64,000 nt of DNA from Methanorbis furvi (GTDB lineage Archaea; Halobacteriota; Methanomicrobia; Methanomicrobiales; Methanocorpusculaceae). The stretch covers positions 62,001 through 126,000 of the forward strand of contig NZ_JAWDKA010000002.1 in NCBI RefSeq assembly GCF_032714615.1, written 5' to 3'. This document shows positions 18,171 to 27,366 of this stretch, in pieces (positions within the stretch are counted from its first letter, which is position 1; every line of letters starts with the position of its first letter). The translations under genes and the position numbers were made by a program. The notes under the pieces were generated by a model, which did no database searches, was not told where the DNA came from, and saw only the letters and a list, made by a program, of their open reading frames with translations.

Positions 18171-18509
18171 TTACTCCTCGGTATCGATCTCAATATTTTT
18201 CACTAAAATTTCGCGGCCCTGCACCAGACGCGGCAGTTTTCCGCAGGTGGGACAGACAAATATCTCAGAGCCACAGTAACCGCACTCGCACTCGGCGATT
18301 GGGGGAATGGTAGTAAACACCAGTTTTGTTCCGGCAAACAGGGGGTCATCGGTGATGAATGTTCCAAACATAAACTCAACCTGATCAGGGTTGACCATCG
18401 CCATCGAGCCAACATCCACATAAATTGTTTTGACCTTTACTGCGCCGTTATCCTCGGCTGCACGTTTCGAGGTCGCATAAATATCATATGCGATGCCGGA
18501 CTCATGCAT
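18171..18509 (-). CDS. hypA: Hydrogenase nickel-insertion protein HypA
   Basis: HypA delivers nickel to [NiFe] hydrogenase. The 112-residue protein begins MHESG, whose His2 binds nickel, and has the zinc site built by CECGYC and CPTCG near residues 73-92. The correct start is ATG 18509, overlapping the end of hypC by 8 bp (ATGCATGA); the longer open frame upstream is not coding. It is separated from hypE by two bases. Confidence 0.95.
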   Translation of the reverse strand: MHESGIAYDIYATSKRAAEDNGAVKVKTIYVDVGSMAMVNPDQVEFMFGTFITDDPLFAGTKLVFTTIPPIAECECGYCGSEIFVCPTCGKLPRLVQGREILVKNIEIDTEE

Positions 18510-18744
18510 GGTGCTGCGGCCCCTCTTCCATTGCTTTGTAGACTTCTTTGAACAGTTCGCGGGTCTCAAGACCCTCCTCACGGGAAAGGCGCTGAATAGC
18601 AAAACCTACGTGGACGAGAACGAACTCACCGACCGCTACATCAACGAGATCAATTCTGACCTCCTGCTGAAGGTCTCCGTAGTCAACGAGAGCCACATTT
18701 CCATCGCGTATTTCCAGTATTTCTGCGGGAACTGCTATGCACAT
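18502..18744 (-). CDS. hypC: Hydrogenase assembly chaperone HypC
   Basis: HypC/HupF proteins carry the Fe(CN)2CO unit between HypD and the hydrogenase large subunit. The 80-residue protein begins MCIAVPAEI, giving the essential N-terminal Met-Cys, and has the VGEFVLVHVGFAI core. It is first in the hypC-hypA-hypE-pyrC operon and starts 60 bp downstream of tRNA-Ser on the same strand. Confidence 0.96.
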   Translation of the reverse strand: MCIAVPAEILEIRDGNVALVDYGDLQQEVRIDLVDVAVGEFVLVHVGFAIQRLSREEGLETRELFKEVYKAMEEGPQHHA

Positions 18745-18803
18745 ATACCGGTATATTGGTGAAGAAGAGTGATAAAGACAACGATAAAGAAAAACAGTAA
18801 AAG

Positions 18804-18887
18804 CGCCGAGAGGGAGATTTGAACTCCCGAGGTGTCACCACCAGAGGCTTTCAAGGCCACCGCCTTTCCGGACTAGACTATCTCGGC
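18804..18887 (-). tRNA. tRNA-Ser (anticodon TGA)
   Basis: An 84-nt type II tRNA. The acceptor arms GCCGAGA and TCTCGGC pair perfectly, the T arm is GGGAG-TTCAAAT-CTCCC, and a long variable arm (GGTG/CACC) is present. The anticodon loop CTTGAAA gives TGA. One T-T mismatch is seen in the anticodon stem (GTGGC/GCCTC). No CCA is encoded; the discriminator base is G. Confidence 0.95.
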
Positions 18888-18949
18888 ATCGAAGTCCACA
18901 CATAGTATGCATGCTGCCTAAAAAAAGATTTGTGTTCTGATTTGTCGTT

Positions 18950-20101
18950 TCACGTGCGTCGCATGCGAACAATGCCGGCCGCTGCAAGTACTCCAAGGAA
19001 CGGAAGGATGATTCCTACCGGGCTTTCGGTTGCGGACGGGTCAGCACCTGGTTTGCCGAAGGTGTTCGCAAGGTTTGGATCTGCGGCAAGCGAGACCACA
19101 TTCTTCGCACTGATATAGACTGTTGCTGACGCATCGCCGCTGGACGGATATACCATCAGATTCACGTTTGCATCACTGGTCGTGACCGTGAAGGACTCGT
19201 CAGAGTTTTCATCTTTTTCGTTGACTTTGATCGGGGTTCCGCCGTTGACCGTGTACTCAAGAGTCCAGTCGGTTCCGCGGAACGCGGTGATGGTCGAAGT
19301 TCCGGTTCCGGTTTTGATGGCAAAGTAAGCAGGTTTTGCTTTGGATGCAACTGCATTTGCCGTCAGCGTCTGACCGGAGGATGTCTGGGTTGCTGTGGCC
19401 GTTACCGAGCTGGTCGGGCTTCCGCTCATCAGGGTGTAGGTTAAAAGACCAATGTAGCCGTCTTTATCTCTGACTGCTACCTGATACATGCCTGCACCGG
19501 TTGCCGGGAGCACTTCAGAGAACTGGCCGTTTGCATCAGTTCCCACCCAGTAAGGGCCGTAAACAACGCGGCCGTCAACAACACTGCCTTCGTACATCGT
19601 CAGCTCAACACCTTTTGCACCGGTTTCACTCGCCTTGCCGGAGACCTCAACATCAGTGGTAGAGTACTGGACTCTTGGTGACGTGCTGGTCAGCTCACTG
19701 GTACGATCGACCAGCTGGACGGTGAAGAAAGTACGTTTGCTGCCAAAGTCCTCCCCTGGATCTTCAACGGTCACTGTATACATGCCGCCTTTGAGATCCC
19801 ATGTGTCAAAGGTTGTACCAAAGTGACCATTGGACTGGATGACAACTGATTTGGAGTCAACAGTTCCCGATGATGTCCCGGATTTTTTGAGCACAATTCG
19901 CTTTGTCGTTCCAGCAAGACTCGCATCCGTTACACACTCAACAACAATTTGGGATCCGACCCCCATCTTCAGAGTGGCGGTCTGCGGGTCAGGCGTGATG
20001 AAATCAAACGAGTACGCTGACACAGTTCCTGCGCAACACAACAGAACCAGCAGACCGGCAGCGAGAAGGAGAATACGGGTTTTTCTCGTACCATTAATCA
20101 T
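18950..20101 (-). CDS. Secreted surface protein with C-terminal membrane anchor
   Basis: The 383-residue protein has a signal peptide (hydrophobic 10-25, cleavage near VSA-YSF), a beta-rich, Ser/Thr-rich ectodomain like S-layer or DUF3821-type proteins of Methanomicrobiales, and a C-terminal tripartite tail: ESPVGI, a hydrophobic helix, then RMRRT. That tail resembles archaeosortase-type sorting signals and matches the tail of the PEGA protein at 52.3 kb. Likely exported and anchored at the cell surface. No ribosome site is clear at the ATG. Confidence 0.75.
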   Translation of the reverse strand: MINGTRKTRILLLAAGLLVLLCCAGTVSAYSFDFITPDPQTATLKMGVGSQIVVECVTDASLAGTTKRIVLKKSGTSSGTVDSKSVVIQSNGHFGTTFDTWDLKGGMYTVTVEDPGEDFGSKRTFFTVQLVDRTSELTSTSPRVQYSTTDVEVSGKASETGAKGVELTMYEGSVVDGRVVYGPYWVGTDANGQFSEVLPATGAGMYQVAVRDKDGYIGLLTYTLMSGSPTSSVTATATQTSSGQTLTANAVASKAKPAYFAIKTGTGTSTITAFRGTDWTLEYTVNGGTPIKVNEKDENSDESFTVTTSDANVNLMVYPSSGDASATVYISAKNVVSLAADPNLANTFGKPGADPSATESPVGIILPFLGVLAAAGIVRMRRT

Positions 20102-20175
20102 AATTTAGTTAGTTAATTTCTTTACAGATAGTCTTTGCCGTTGACACTGCCAACCAAACTAAGATAACCACTGCA

Positions 20176-21171
20176 ATGCCATTATATCAGAGAATGTTGG
20201 CATCCGTAAAACCGCTCGCGTCCTGGAAGGGACAGGACAGATATTTCGGCGAAGTCCTGCCGTCGCTCACCGGAATTTTTCTTTCCGGCGGGTGCAGCTG
20301 GAACCGCTGCAGGATGTGCGGGTACAAAAATGACCGCAACAGCTGCGCGTCGCGTGATGAACTTATCACCCACATGAATGCCCAGATTGCCTGGATTTCT
20401 GAAAATTTTTCGGCCGGGGAGTATGGCCTTGGAAAGATCTTTACCTCAGGCAGTGTGTTCGACCCAAATGAGGTGCCGCTTGAGGTCCTGGACTCGTTTG
20501 GAAATCTGTTTGCCGGAAAACCGGTGATTGCCGAGTCACGCGCTGAGTATGTAACCGAGGAGGCCTTATCACGTTTTCTCAAAACGCTGGATCAGGGTCA
20601 GGCACATCCGCTGACCGTTGCGATCGGTCTTGAGACAACAAACGATGCCATCCGGGAAAAGTCAATCGACAAAGGATTTTCCTTCGCAGACTTCATCCGC
20701 GCTGCAGATGTGTGTCATGAAGCAGGTGTCGGCGTGAAAGCATATCTGATGATGAAGCCGTTGTTTTTAACCGAGAACGAGGCACTTTTAGATATGCAGA
20801 CATCGATTGCCGAGGCAGCGCCCTATGCAGATATGATCTCGATGAACCTGTGCACGGTGCAGGGACGAACAGAGGTTGAGCAGTACTGGCAGCGCGGATC
20901 GTTCCGGCCGCCGTATCTGTGGTCTGCGGTCAAAGTTCTGCTGGAGGCAAACGTGCCGGTTGCATGCGATCCGGTCGGTGGAGGATTCCGCCGCGGACCG
21001 CACAACTGCGGAACCTGCGACAAGGAGATCGTTGCGGCAATCAATGCCTACTCACTGTCTGCGGACAAGTCCGAGCTGCAGAAGGTGTGGGACGAAGGCT
21101 GTTCCTGCAGAGAAGAGTGGGAGTATGTTCTGGAAAACGAGTTTTCCTGGAACATGCCTTTAACACAATAA
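20176..21171 (+). CDS. Archaeosine synthesis radical SAM enzyme RaSEA
   Basis: RaSEA, with ArcS, turns lysine-modified preQ0 into archaeosine at position 15 of archaeal tRNA. The 331-residue protein has a radical SAM cluster motif of the form C40-x4-C45-x2-C48 (GCSWNRCRMCGY) and the conserved downstream GLETTND and MMKPLF segments of the family. Extra C-terminal cysteines (NCGTC, GCSC) may bind a second metal. Its 3' end meets the metallophosphoesterase gene with one base between them. Confidence 0.85.
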   Translation: MPLYQRMLASVKPLASWKGQDRYFGEVLPSLTGIFLSGGCSWNRCRMCGYKNDRNSCASRDELITHMNAQIAWISENFSAGEYGLGKIFTSGSVFDPNEVPLEVLDSFGNLFAGKPVIAESRAEYVTEEALSRFLKTLDQGQAHPLTVAIGLETTNDAIREKSIDKGFSFADFIRAADVCHEAGVGVKAYLMMKPLFLTENEALLDMQTSIAEAAPYADMISMNLCTVQGRTEVEQYWQRGSFRPPYLWSAVKVLLEANVPVACDPVGGGFRRGPHNCGTCDKEIVAAINAYSLSADKSELQKVWDEGCSCREEWEYVLENEFSWNMPLTQ

Positions 21172-21172
21172 T

Positions 21173-22372
21173 CTATTTTTTCTGCCATGCGGCAAAAATT
21201 GTCGCAAAAGGGTTTCCGACACGGTATTTTTCTGCGACTGCTGACTGATAGATCTTCAGGACATCCTGATTGTCAGGGCTGATGTCTGCTGCGATAAGCC
21301 GTTTGCCGGTGATTGAATCAGAGGTTGCTTCAAACAGCTGCCAGCCGAGGGTGTGATACTGGGAGTTTTTCAACTCGCGTGCGGGTGCGATTCCCTGCGG
21401 TATCATGGCAGCACCGCTGGTTCCTGCGATGATGTGATGAGTACCATTCATCAGATAATGCTCATACCAGTGTTCGTGCCCGCCGAAGACGAAGTCCACG
21501 TTGTAGCAATCGAAAAGCTCCAGCATTTTTTCGCGCTGTGCATCGGTTACCTGCTGGCGGTAAGGGTCGTTTGAGCTGAAGAGCGGCTGGTGGAAAATGA
21601 CAATTTTTCTGCCTTCAGATGTGCCGAGCTCACTCTCAAGATAGACGAGCTGGGTATCGATGTCGGGGAGGACAACGACGTCGTCTGGGTAGTAGTTGGG
21701 ACGGATTTTCACGCTGGTGTCAAGGATGATGAAGGTGACGGGACCAGCGTCAGCGGTGTAATACCGGTCGCCGAAGAGATCATGCCAGAGGCTGTAGGTG
21801 ATGTAGGGGATGTCATGGTTTCCGGGCGCTGCGATGAAGGTGACGTTGTGGATGTAAGGGTCGGCTGCTGCAAAAAAGTCGGTCCAGTACTCATATACGG
21901 ATCCGTCGTAGACGAGGTCTCCTGTGTGAATAACGATGTCTGGATGTGCTGAGGCGATCTCTGATGCAATAAGGCCGTGTCGTTTTGTTTCTGAAAACTC
22001 AAGGATGTTGGTGGTTTCGTTGACAATCTGCTGGGTGTCGCCGACGACGGCAAAGGTGATTTTGTCGCTGCCAAATGTTTTGAACTGGTACCAGGGAGTG
22101 GTTTCTCCGTCAGCGGTGACACGGTAAAGGTACTGAGTATCTTTTTTGAGATTTTCAATCTGCACATGATGATACCGTGCAGGCTGACTGCTGACTGCAT
22201 CACAACCCTGAATCTCAATGATGCTTTCAGAGATGTTGTCGGTTACAAAACTGATGACGTTCGAATTTTCGGTTGTCTGGGTAATATAGGGACCCATGGC
22301 AACTCCTGCACAGGCCGGACCGCAGAAAAGAAGGAGGAGAGTTATTGAGAGCACCACCGTTCGAGGATTCAT
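21173..22372 (-). CDS. Secreted purple-acid-phosphatase-like metallophosphoesterase
   Basis: The 399-residue protein has a signal peptide (residues 1-22), a fibronectin-type N-terminal domain, and a calcineurin-like phosphoesterase domain with the metal motifs GDTQQ, GDLVYDG, GNHD and GHEHWYEH in order. It probably acts outside the membrane on phosphate esters; the substrate is unknown. It is a single gene, convergent with RaSEA. Confidence 0.87.
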   Translation of the reverse strand: MNPRTVVLSITLLLLFCGPACAGVAMGPYITQTTENSNVISFVTDNISESIIEIQGCDAVSSQPARYHHVQIENLKKDTQYLYRVTADGETTPWYQFKTFGSDKITFAVVGDTQQIVNETTNILEFSETKRHGLIASEIASAHPDIVIHTGDLVYDGSVYEYWTDFFAAADPYIHNVTFIAAPGNHDIPYITYSLWHDLFGDRYYTADAGPVTFIILDTSVKIRPNYYPDDVVVLPDIDTQLVYLESELGTSEGRKIVIFHQPLFSSNDPYRQQVTDAQREKMLELFDCYNVDFVFGGHEHWYEHYLMNGTHHIIAGTSGAAMIPQGIAPARELKNSQYHTLGWQLFEATSDSITGKRLIAADISPDNQDVLKIYQSAVAEKYRVGNPFATIFAAWQKK

Positions 22373-22460
22373 ACAGATATGAGTTGATACTCATTGCTGA
22401 TAAATGTGGTGAGTTATGCGGTAGTATCGATGGGGCGGCTGCGGCATTATCGTTGAGTCT

Positions 22461-22612
22461 CCCACGGAAAAACGGAACACACATAAATTTCGCGGAAAAA
22501 AAACATCACGGAGCAGACGTGAACATCACGGAAATGAATTGTTTTCGGATTCCGTGATGTTCACGTCTGCTCCGTGATGTTGATATTTCCGTGTGTTCTG
22601 TTTTTCCGTGGG
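22461..22612. repeat. Palindromic repeat family A, copy 2
   Basis: A 152-bp near-perfect hairpin element from CCCACGG to CCGTGGG. Both arms carry ATCACGGAGCAGACGTGAAC or its complement, separated by only about 20 bp. It lies between two genes transcribed in the same direction. Confidence 0.85.
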
Positions 22613-22626
22613 CTGCTGCATTTAAA

Positions 22627-23856
22627 TTATGCAGAGGAGAGAGCACGCAGCTCCTCAAGGAGGAGGGGCATGAACGTTCCTGCATCACTGACCATACCGA
22701 TCGCCTGGGATGTCCCGCGGTCCATGAGTTTCGTGACAGACGCCGGATTGATATCGACGCAGATGGTTTTGACGTGGGAGGGGAGAAGGTTACCGACCGC
22801 AATCGAGTGCAGGAGGGTTGCAACCATTAAAACCATACCAAGCTCAGGGATGTGTTTTCGCATCGCATCCTGTGCATCAATCACATTCTGGATGACGTCA
22901 GGCAGAGGGCCGTCATCACGAATGGACCCTGCGAGGACAAACGGAACATTATTTTTGATGCACTCATGCATGATGCCGCTTGTTACAATGCCGGTTTTGA
23001 CCGCCGCATAGATGGAACCTGCGTCCATGATTTTGTTGATAGCATACAGGTGATGGCGGTGGCCGCCGCTGACAAGCTCGCCGGTGCGGAGGTCCATCCC
23101 AAGCGAAGTTCCAAAGATGCTGTACTCAAGATCGTGCGCTGCAAGAGCGTTGCCGGCGAAGAGAACATTGATGTATCCTTCGCGAATCATAGCAGATACG
23201 GCCTCCGCAGCTCCGGTGTGAATGATCGCAGGCCCTCCGACGAGTGCGATTTTTTTGCCTGACTGTTTGATCTGCAGAAGTTCCTTTGCGATCTGGCGGA
23301 TCATGGTTTTGCTGGGCCGCTCTGACGAGACCTCGCCTCCCATAAACTCGAAGACACCGATCTCACGGGGACGTTCGGGGAAATCGACGCGGACACCTTC
23401 TTCACCGACAACGACATTGTCCCCTGGAAGAAGTTTTCCCTGTACAACACAGGACGCAGTTTTCGTTGCGGCATCAACGCGGATGAGTGCATCCATCTTC
23501 ATATTGGCAACAGCGATCCATTCACCATCATGATGAATGTAGGTCGGGTGGTTGGTGGTGGAGTAAAAGCCTTCGGGAGCTACTTTTGCTTTGATGACGT
23601 TCTGGAGAGTGACCTCTTCTTCTCCGGTGACGAGTACACCAAGCCTGCGGAGTTCGCTGATGATCTGGGTGAGCTCTTCGGGAGTTTTTGCGGAGATCTG
23701 CATGCGGGCGTAACTCGGGTCGGTCTTCTGCCGACCGAGGCTGAACTCCTCGGTTTCAAAGTCTCCGTTGTACTCAACAACGCAGTCCATTACTTTGGCA
23801 AGAATGCCTGAGTCAACGATGTGACCCCTGAGTTCGATCTCCCGCGAGAATTTCAT
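22627..23856 (-). CDS. TIGR00300 protein, archaeal-type ornithine cyclodeaminase
   Basis: The 409-residue protein begins MKFSREIELRGHIVDSGIL and contains the N-terminal LOR/SDH-type domain followed by a Rossmann-like half (VGGPAIIHTGAAEAV, LFAGNALAAHDLE, GHRHHLYAIN). The family was shown in Methanococcus to convert ornithine to proline with NAD. The frame is open to 23982, but homologues begin near ATG 23856, so I use that start. No arginine or proline genes are adjacent. Confidence 0.8.
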   Translation of the reverse strand: MKFSREIELRGHIVDSGILAKVMDCVVEYNGDFETEEFSLGRQKTDPSYARMQISAKTPEELTQIISELRRLGVLVTGEEEVTLQNVIKAKVAPEGFYSTTNHPTYIHHDGEWIAVANMKMDALIRVDAATKTASCVVQGKLLPGDNVVVGEEGVRVDFPERPREIGVFEFMGGEVSSERPSKTMIRQIAKELLQIKQSGKKIALVGGPAIIHTGAAEAVSAMIREGYINVLFAGNALAAHDLEYSIFGTSLGMDLRTGELVSGGHRHHLYAINKIMDAGSIYAAVKTGIVTSGIMHECIKNNVPFVLAGSIRDDGPLPDVIQNVIDAQDAMRKHIPELGMVLMVATLLHSIAVGNLLPSHVKTICVDINPASVTKLMDRGTSQAIGMVSDAGTFMPLLLEELRALSSA

Positions 23857-24094
23857 GTGTATGTATGGGTCGTGAAAAGAGATGAATATTCTCGGCCCTC
23901 GAACAGAGTCACCGTACTTTTCCTGATTTCTGTTGTTCAATGTTTCGCGCATGTTTTTTTCAGAAGAGATGTCCTCATGCACACTGCGTTATTTTTGATT
24001 TTATCGATTCAAATGAGGTTGAATTTTGATATTGATATACTATTGTGCTGAAATATTTTGGAAAAAGCCATGCGAACTCTGAATATTTCATAAG

Positions 24095-24110
24095 AACTAC
24101 TATATACCCC
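24095..24110 (+). promoter_or_regulatory. TATA-like box for the lipoprotein gene
   Basis: ACTATATACCCC lies about 30 bp before ATG 24132, so the transcript would be nearly leaderless. Confidence 0.4.
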
Positions 24111-24131
24111 ATAGCAAGAAGATACTCATGT

Positions 24132-24581
24132 ATGAAGCGATTGCTGATTGTTTTGATAGTGTGTATTGTTCTGCTGGTTGCCTCCGCTGGTTGTGTGGGA
24201 ACTCCTTCTGTGGGGACTCCGGTATACACTGAGGACGGGACTACGGTCTACCAGAATGTTGACGGATCCCATTACGCTGTTGACGAGGAAGGAAATGAAG
24301 CATGGGTCAACCCTGACGGTTCCTATTCAGGAAAAACAACCGACGGCTCTACTGTCACCGGAAGTAAGGGCGGTGATGTCAACTATCAGGGAACTGACGG
24401 TTCCAGTGTTGTTGGAAACCAACAGTCAGGAACTGCGGTCACTGAAGACGGCAGTACCATGACCTGGACCACTGATGCAAACGGGGTAGTTCACTACACG
24501 ATTGTTGACAAGCAAACCGGTGAGACGCACACCTACTCTTCAGCGGGGGGTATGTACATGCCGTCCGGATTTACGTATTAG
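24132..24581 (+). CDS. Small predicted lipoprotein
   Basis: The 149-residue protein has a hydrophobic signal ending in a lipobox (VASAGC) and then a hydrophilic, Gly/Ser/Thr-rich domain with repeated DGT/DGS turns, as in beta-solenoid or repeat-type surface proteins. I do not recognise a family. I start at ATG 24132, which begins the signal; the longer open frame upstream is not plausible. Confidence 0.7.
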   Translation: MKRLLIVLIVCIVLLVASAGCVGTPSVGTPVYTEDGTTVYQNVDGSHYAVDEEGNEAWVNPDGSYSGKTTDGSTVTGSKGGDVNYQGTDGSSVVGNQQSGTAVTEDGSTMTWTTDANGVVHYTIVDKQTGETHTYSSAGGMYMPSGFTY

Positions 24582-24702
24582 CTGCGTGATAATCTCATGC
24601 GAAAAAATTGATGCATGTCTTATGCATCACTCATTTTTACCAATCTGGTAAGACCAGACTTTCAAGAAAGTTTATCTCATCTCACTACGACGTATCCCTA
24701 TA

Positions 24703-25308
24703 ATGATTCAACTTGGAGAAGACTTCAAACCTTCACTGAAGTACAAGCCCTACCTCGCAATCGCCACGATCTTACTTATAGCCTTCATCTGGGCTCTCTG
24801 TTTGGGATGGGTGTTCATTGGCGACGTATTCGGTCTTGGCGCATCCATTGCCATTGCCGCAGCAGTAATTCTCATCGCATGTCTGATCTTCGGACTTGTA
24901 TGGGTTGTTCTCTACTACAAGTCGGTCGTCTATCATCTCAACGAGACCGAGATGACCTGGAAGCGTGGTGTCTGGTTCCGCAAAACCGGTATTGTTCCCT
25001 ACAACAGAATCACCAATGTTGACATTGTCCAGGGCCCGGTTATGAGAATTTTCGGGATCTCAAATCTTAAAATCCAGACTGCCGGATACTCGGGAACGAA
25101 CGGGTCTGCGGAGATCTCGCTTGAAGGTATCGAAGAGCCGGAACCCCTGCGGGCACTCATCATGGACTTCGTCCGCGGCACTGCCCCAAGCCCTGCGGCA
25201 ACCGGTGGTGCACCGGTGGTGACGGCACAACCAGCGGCCAACGCCGATATGGCTTCACTCATTGCTGAAGTTGCGGCAATCCGTAAACTCCTCGAAGAGA
25301 GGAAATAA
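24703..25308 (+). CDS. Membrane protein with bacterial PH (bPH2/YdbS-like) domain
   Basis: The 201-residue protein has two membrane helices (about 18-38 and 44-68) followed by the bPH2 domain (YHLNETEMTWKRGVWF through GNAEISLEG-like segments, about 75-150). The tail (160-201) is Ala/Pro-rich and ends in a short helix. bPH2 proteins are membrane associated and of unclear function. It stands alone with a nine-T terminator. Confidence 0.82.
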   Translation: MIQLGEDFKPSLKYKPYLAIATILLIAFIWALCLGWVFIGDVFGLGASIAIAAAVILIACLIFGLVWVVLYYKSVVYHLNETEMTWKRGVWFRKTGIVPYNRITNVDIVQGPVMRIFGISNLKIQTAGYSGTNGSAEISLEGIEEPEPLRALIMDFVRGTAPSPAATGGAPVVTAQPAANADMASLIAEVAAIRKLLEERK

Positions 25309-25317
25309 TTTTTTTTT
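25309..25317 (+). terminator. Nine-T terminator after the bPH2 gene
   Basis: The T run starts directly after the TAA stop. Confidence 0.6.
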
Positions 25318-25373
25318 GAATTCTGTTTTTCTCATAAGTTCGATTTTCGTTTATGGGGATTTTTTTATGTGGC

Positions 25374-25397
25374 TTTGTTTGGGGTAACCCAAACAAA
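25374..25397 (+). promoter_or_regulatory. Perfect 10-bp dyad upstream of cbiP
   Basis: TTTGTTTGGG and CCCAAACAAA are exact complements around a GTAA loop. Related CAAACC motifs follow at 25404-25418. It lies 55 bp before the cbiP start and has no T run after it, which favours an operator over a terminator. Confidence 0.5.
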
Positions 25398-25452
25398 CCT
25401 GTGTCAAACCCAAACCAAATAATTATTTTTCCGCACCGCAAACGAGTATCTC

Positions 25453-26895
25453 ATGTCTCTGATGGTCCTCGGAACCTCCTCCCATGCAGGTAAAAGCTCA
25501 ATAACCGCAGGAATTTGCCGCATACTCAGCGACCGGGGCATCCCTGTAGCACCGTTCAAGGCGCAGAACATGAGCCTGAACTCCTATATCACCGAAGAAG
25601 GAGCAGAGATCGGCATCGCCCAGGCAACCCAGGCATTCGCAGCCCGCGCCCGTCCGGTCGCAGACATGAATCCGGTACTCTTAAAACCCAAAGGAAATGC
25701 AGTCTCGCAGGTTGTGCTCCTTGGAAAACCCTGGAAGGACACCAAAATCACCGACTATTACACAGAGACCGAATACCTGCTTGGTGAAGCAGTCCAGGCA
25801 TACGACCGGCTGAAACGCGAGTACACCAACATCATCGTCGAAGGAGCAGGAGGAGCTGCCGAAGTAAACCTCTACGACCGCGACATCGCCAACATCCAGC
25901 TCGCAAAACGTTTGCAGATACCAATCATCCTTGTCGGTGACATCGAACGCGGAGGAGTATTCGCACAGATATATGGAACGATCGCCCTTCTGCCCGACGA
26001 TGTCCGCCCTCTCGTGAAAGGAATCATTGTCAACAAATTCCGTGGTGATGCCCAGCTCTTTGAATCAGGAAAAAAAATTCTCGAAGAGCTCACCGGAGTA
26101 CCGGTGCTTGGTGTCGTGCCATGGATAAAACTCGCACTCCCGGAAGAGGACTCACTCTCACTTGCAGACAAAACACCTGCTGAAAAAAATATCAGAATCG
26201 CCATCATCCGCTACCCTCACATTGCAAACTTCACCGACTTCTCCTTACTTGAAGAAGCAGCAGCAGTTGAGTACGTTGAGCCGGGAACACTGCTCAACGC
26301 ATATGACGCGGTCATCCTGCCCGGAACAAAAAACACGGTCAGCGACCTTGCAGTGCTCAGAGAATCTGGCGCTGCAGATCAGATAGTCGCCTATGCAAAA
26401 ACCGGAAAACCGGTGATCGGTATCTGCGGCGGATATCAGATGATGGGGACGTCCATCTTCGACAACGCGATCGAGGGTGAGATCATTGCAGACTACGAAG
26501 GGCTGAACCTCCTTCCTGTGCACACCATCTTTGATCACTATGACAAGATCACCCGTCAGGTGAAAAGGGTCTCAAAAGGGCAGGGGCCAATCCTTTCCCG
26601 AATGAACATTGCCGCAGGTTACGAGATACACTCAGGCAAAAGCAGTGTTGCAGGAACTCCCGCGTTCACGGATGAGGGATGCGTTGATGATACCGGACTC
26701 ATATTCGGCACCTACATGCACGGACTGTTTGCAAATGCCGGAGCGGTTGATGCGCTTGTCGGCTATCTTGCCGGGAAAAAGAATGTTTCTTACACTCCTG
26801 CCGGAGATGCCGGTGATCCGTATGCGGTCCTTGCACGGCATCTGGAAGGCTGTCTTGATGTGGAGCGGATTGTTGCGCTCTCAACGGTTAACTAA
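25453..26895 (+). CDS. cbiP: Cobyric acid synthase (CbiP/CobQ)
   Basis: CbiP amidates four side chains of adenosylcobyrinic acid diamide using glutamine and ATP. The 480-residue protein has the N-terminal P-loop-like GTSSHAGKSS, the QNMSLNSY segment, and a C-terminal glutamine amidotransferase domain with nucleophile Cys in GICGGYQMMG. It acts just before the CobD/CobY steps encoded 13 kb upstream. The gene is preceded by a 10-bp dyad. Confidence 0.95.
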   Translation: MSLMVLGTSSHAGKSSITAGICRILSDRGIPVAPFKAQNMSLNSYITEEGAEIGIAQATQAFAARARPVADMNPVLLKPKGNAVSQVVLLGKPWKDTKITDYYTETEYLLGEAVQAYDRLKREYTNIIVEGAGGAAEVNLYDRDIANIQLAKRLQIPIILVGDIERGGVFAQIYGTIALLPDDVRPLVKGIIVNKFRGDAQLFESGKKILEELTGVPVLGVVPWIKLALPEEDSLSLADKTPAEKNIRIAIIRYPHIANFTDFSLLEEAAAVEYVEPGTLLNAYDAVILPGTKNTVSDLAVLRESGAADQIVAYAKTGKPVIGICGGYQMMGTSIFDNAIEGEIIADYEGLNLLPVHTIFDHYDKITRQVKRVSKGQGPILSRMNIAAGYEIHSGKSSVAGTPAFTDEGCVDDTGLIFGTYMHGLFANAGAVDALVGYLAGKKNVSYTPAGDAGDPYAVLARHLEGCLDVERIVALSTVN

Positions 26896-26931
26896 ATCAG
26901 TGTCCGGCACCCAACCACTATGTGAGGAGAG

Positions 26932-27285
26932 ATGGCGCTCAGGTTATCATTCACACTGGATACTGAACTGTCGGAACGAATCGATCTGTTTGCAAAAAAA
27001 CAGGAGATCGACCGCAATGAGGCAGTACTCAGGCTGATCGAGGCCGGCCTCTTTCAGGCCGAGCAGAAAGGGGAAATGCCGCCCGCACCAAAACGTGACT
27101 TCAAGGAGTTTGCTAAGATGCAGAAGAATGTGGATCTGCTTCTGCGGAGTATGGACGAGCTGAAAAAAGAGGTGCGGGTCATGCATCATGTGATCGATCT
27201 TGAGGAGAAGCGGGAAGCAGAGGAGAAAACCGCCGGTAAACCTGCTACGAAGTGGTGGGACCGGCTGGACTTCAGCACGAAATAA
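26932..27285 (+). CDS. Ribbon-helix-helix-like protein with coiled-coil tail
   Basis: The 117-residue protein starts with a CopG/RHH-like segment (LRLSFTLDTELSERIDLF, then a helix containing NEAVLRLIEAGL), followed by a coiled coil (about 60-100) and a basic Trp-containing tail. GAGGAG precedes the ATG. A DNA-binding regulator is the likeliest role; the target is unknown. It follows cbiP by 36 bp on the same strand and may share its transcript. Confidence 0.65.
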   Translation: MALRLSFTLDTELSERIDLFAKKQEIDRNEAVLRLIEAGLFQAEQKGEMPPAPKRDFKEFAKMQKNVDLLLRSMDELKKEVRVMHHVIDLEEKREAEEKTAGKPATKWWDRLDFSTK

Positions 27286-27286
27286 A

Positions 27287-27342
27287 CGCGAATAGCACGA
27301 ATAGCGCGAATCGGTGAGCAGACCGCAGGCATGCGATTCGCG
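27287..27342. repeat. Palindromic repeat family B, copy 2
   Basis: Direct repeats of CGAATAGCG-type 9-mers are followed by a truncated shared module (27312-27335) and ATTCGCG. The pattern matches the arms at 48.4 and 50.3 kb. Confidence 0.7.
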
Positions 27343-27366
27343 TTTTAATTATTTTGAAGCTGATAC

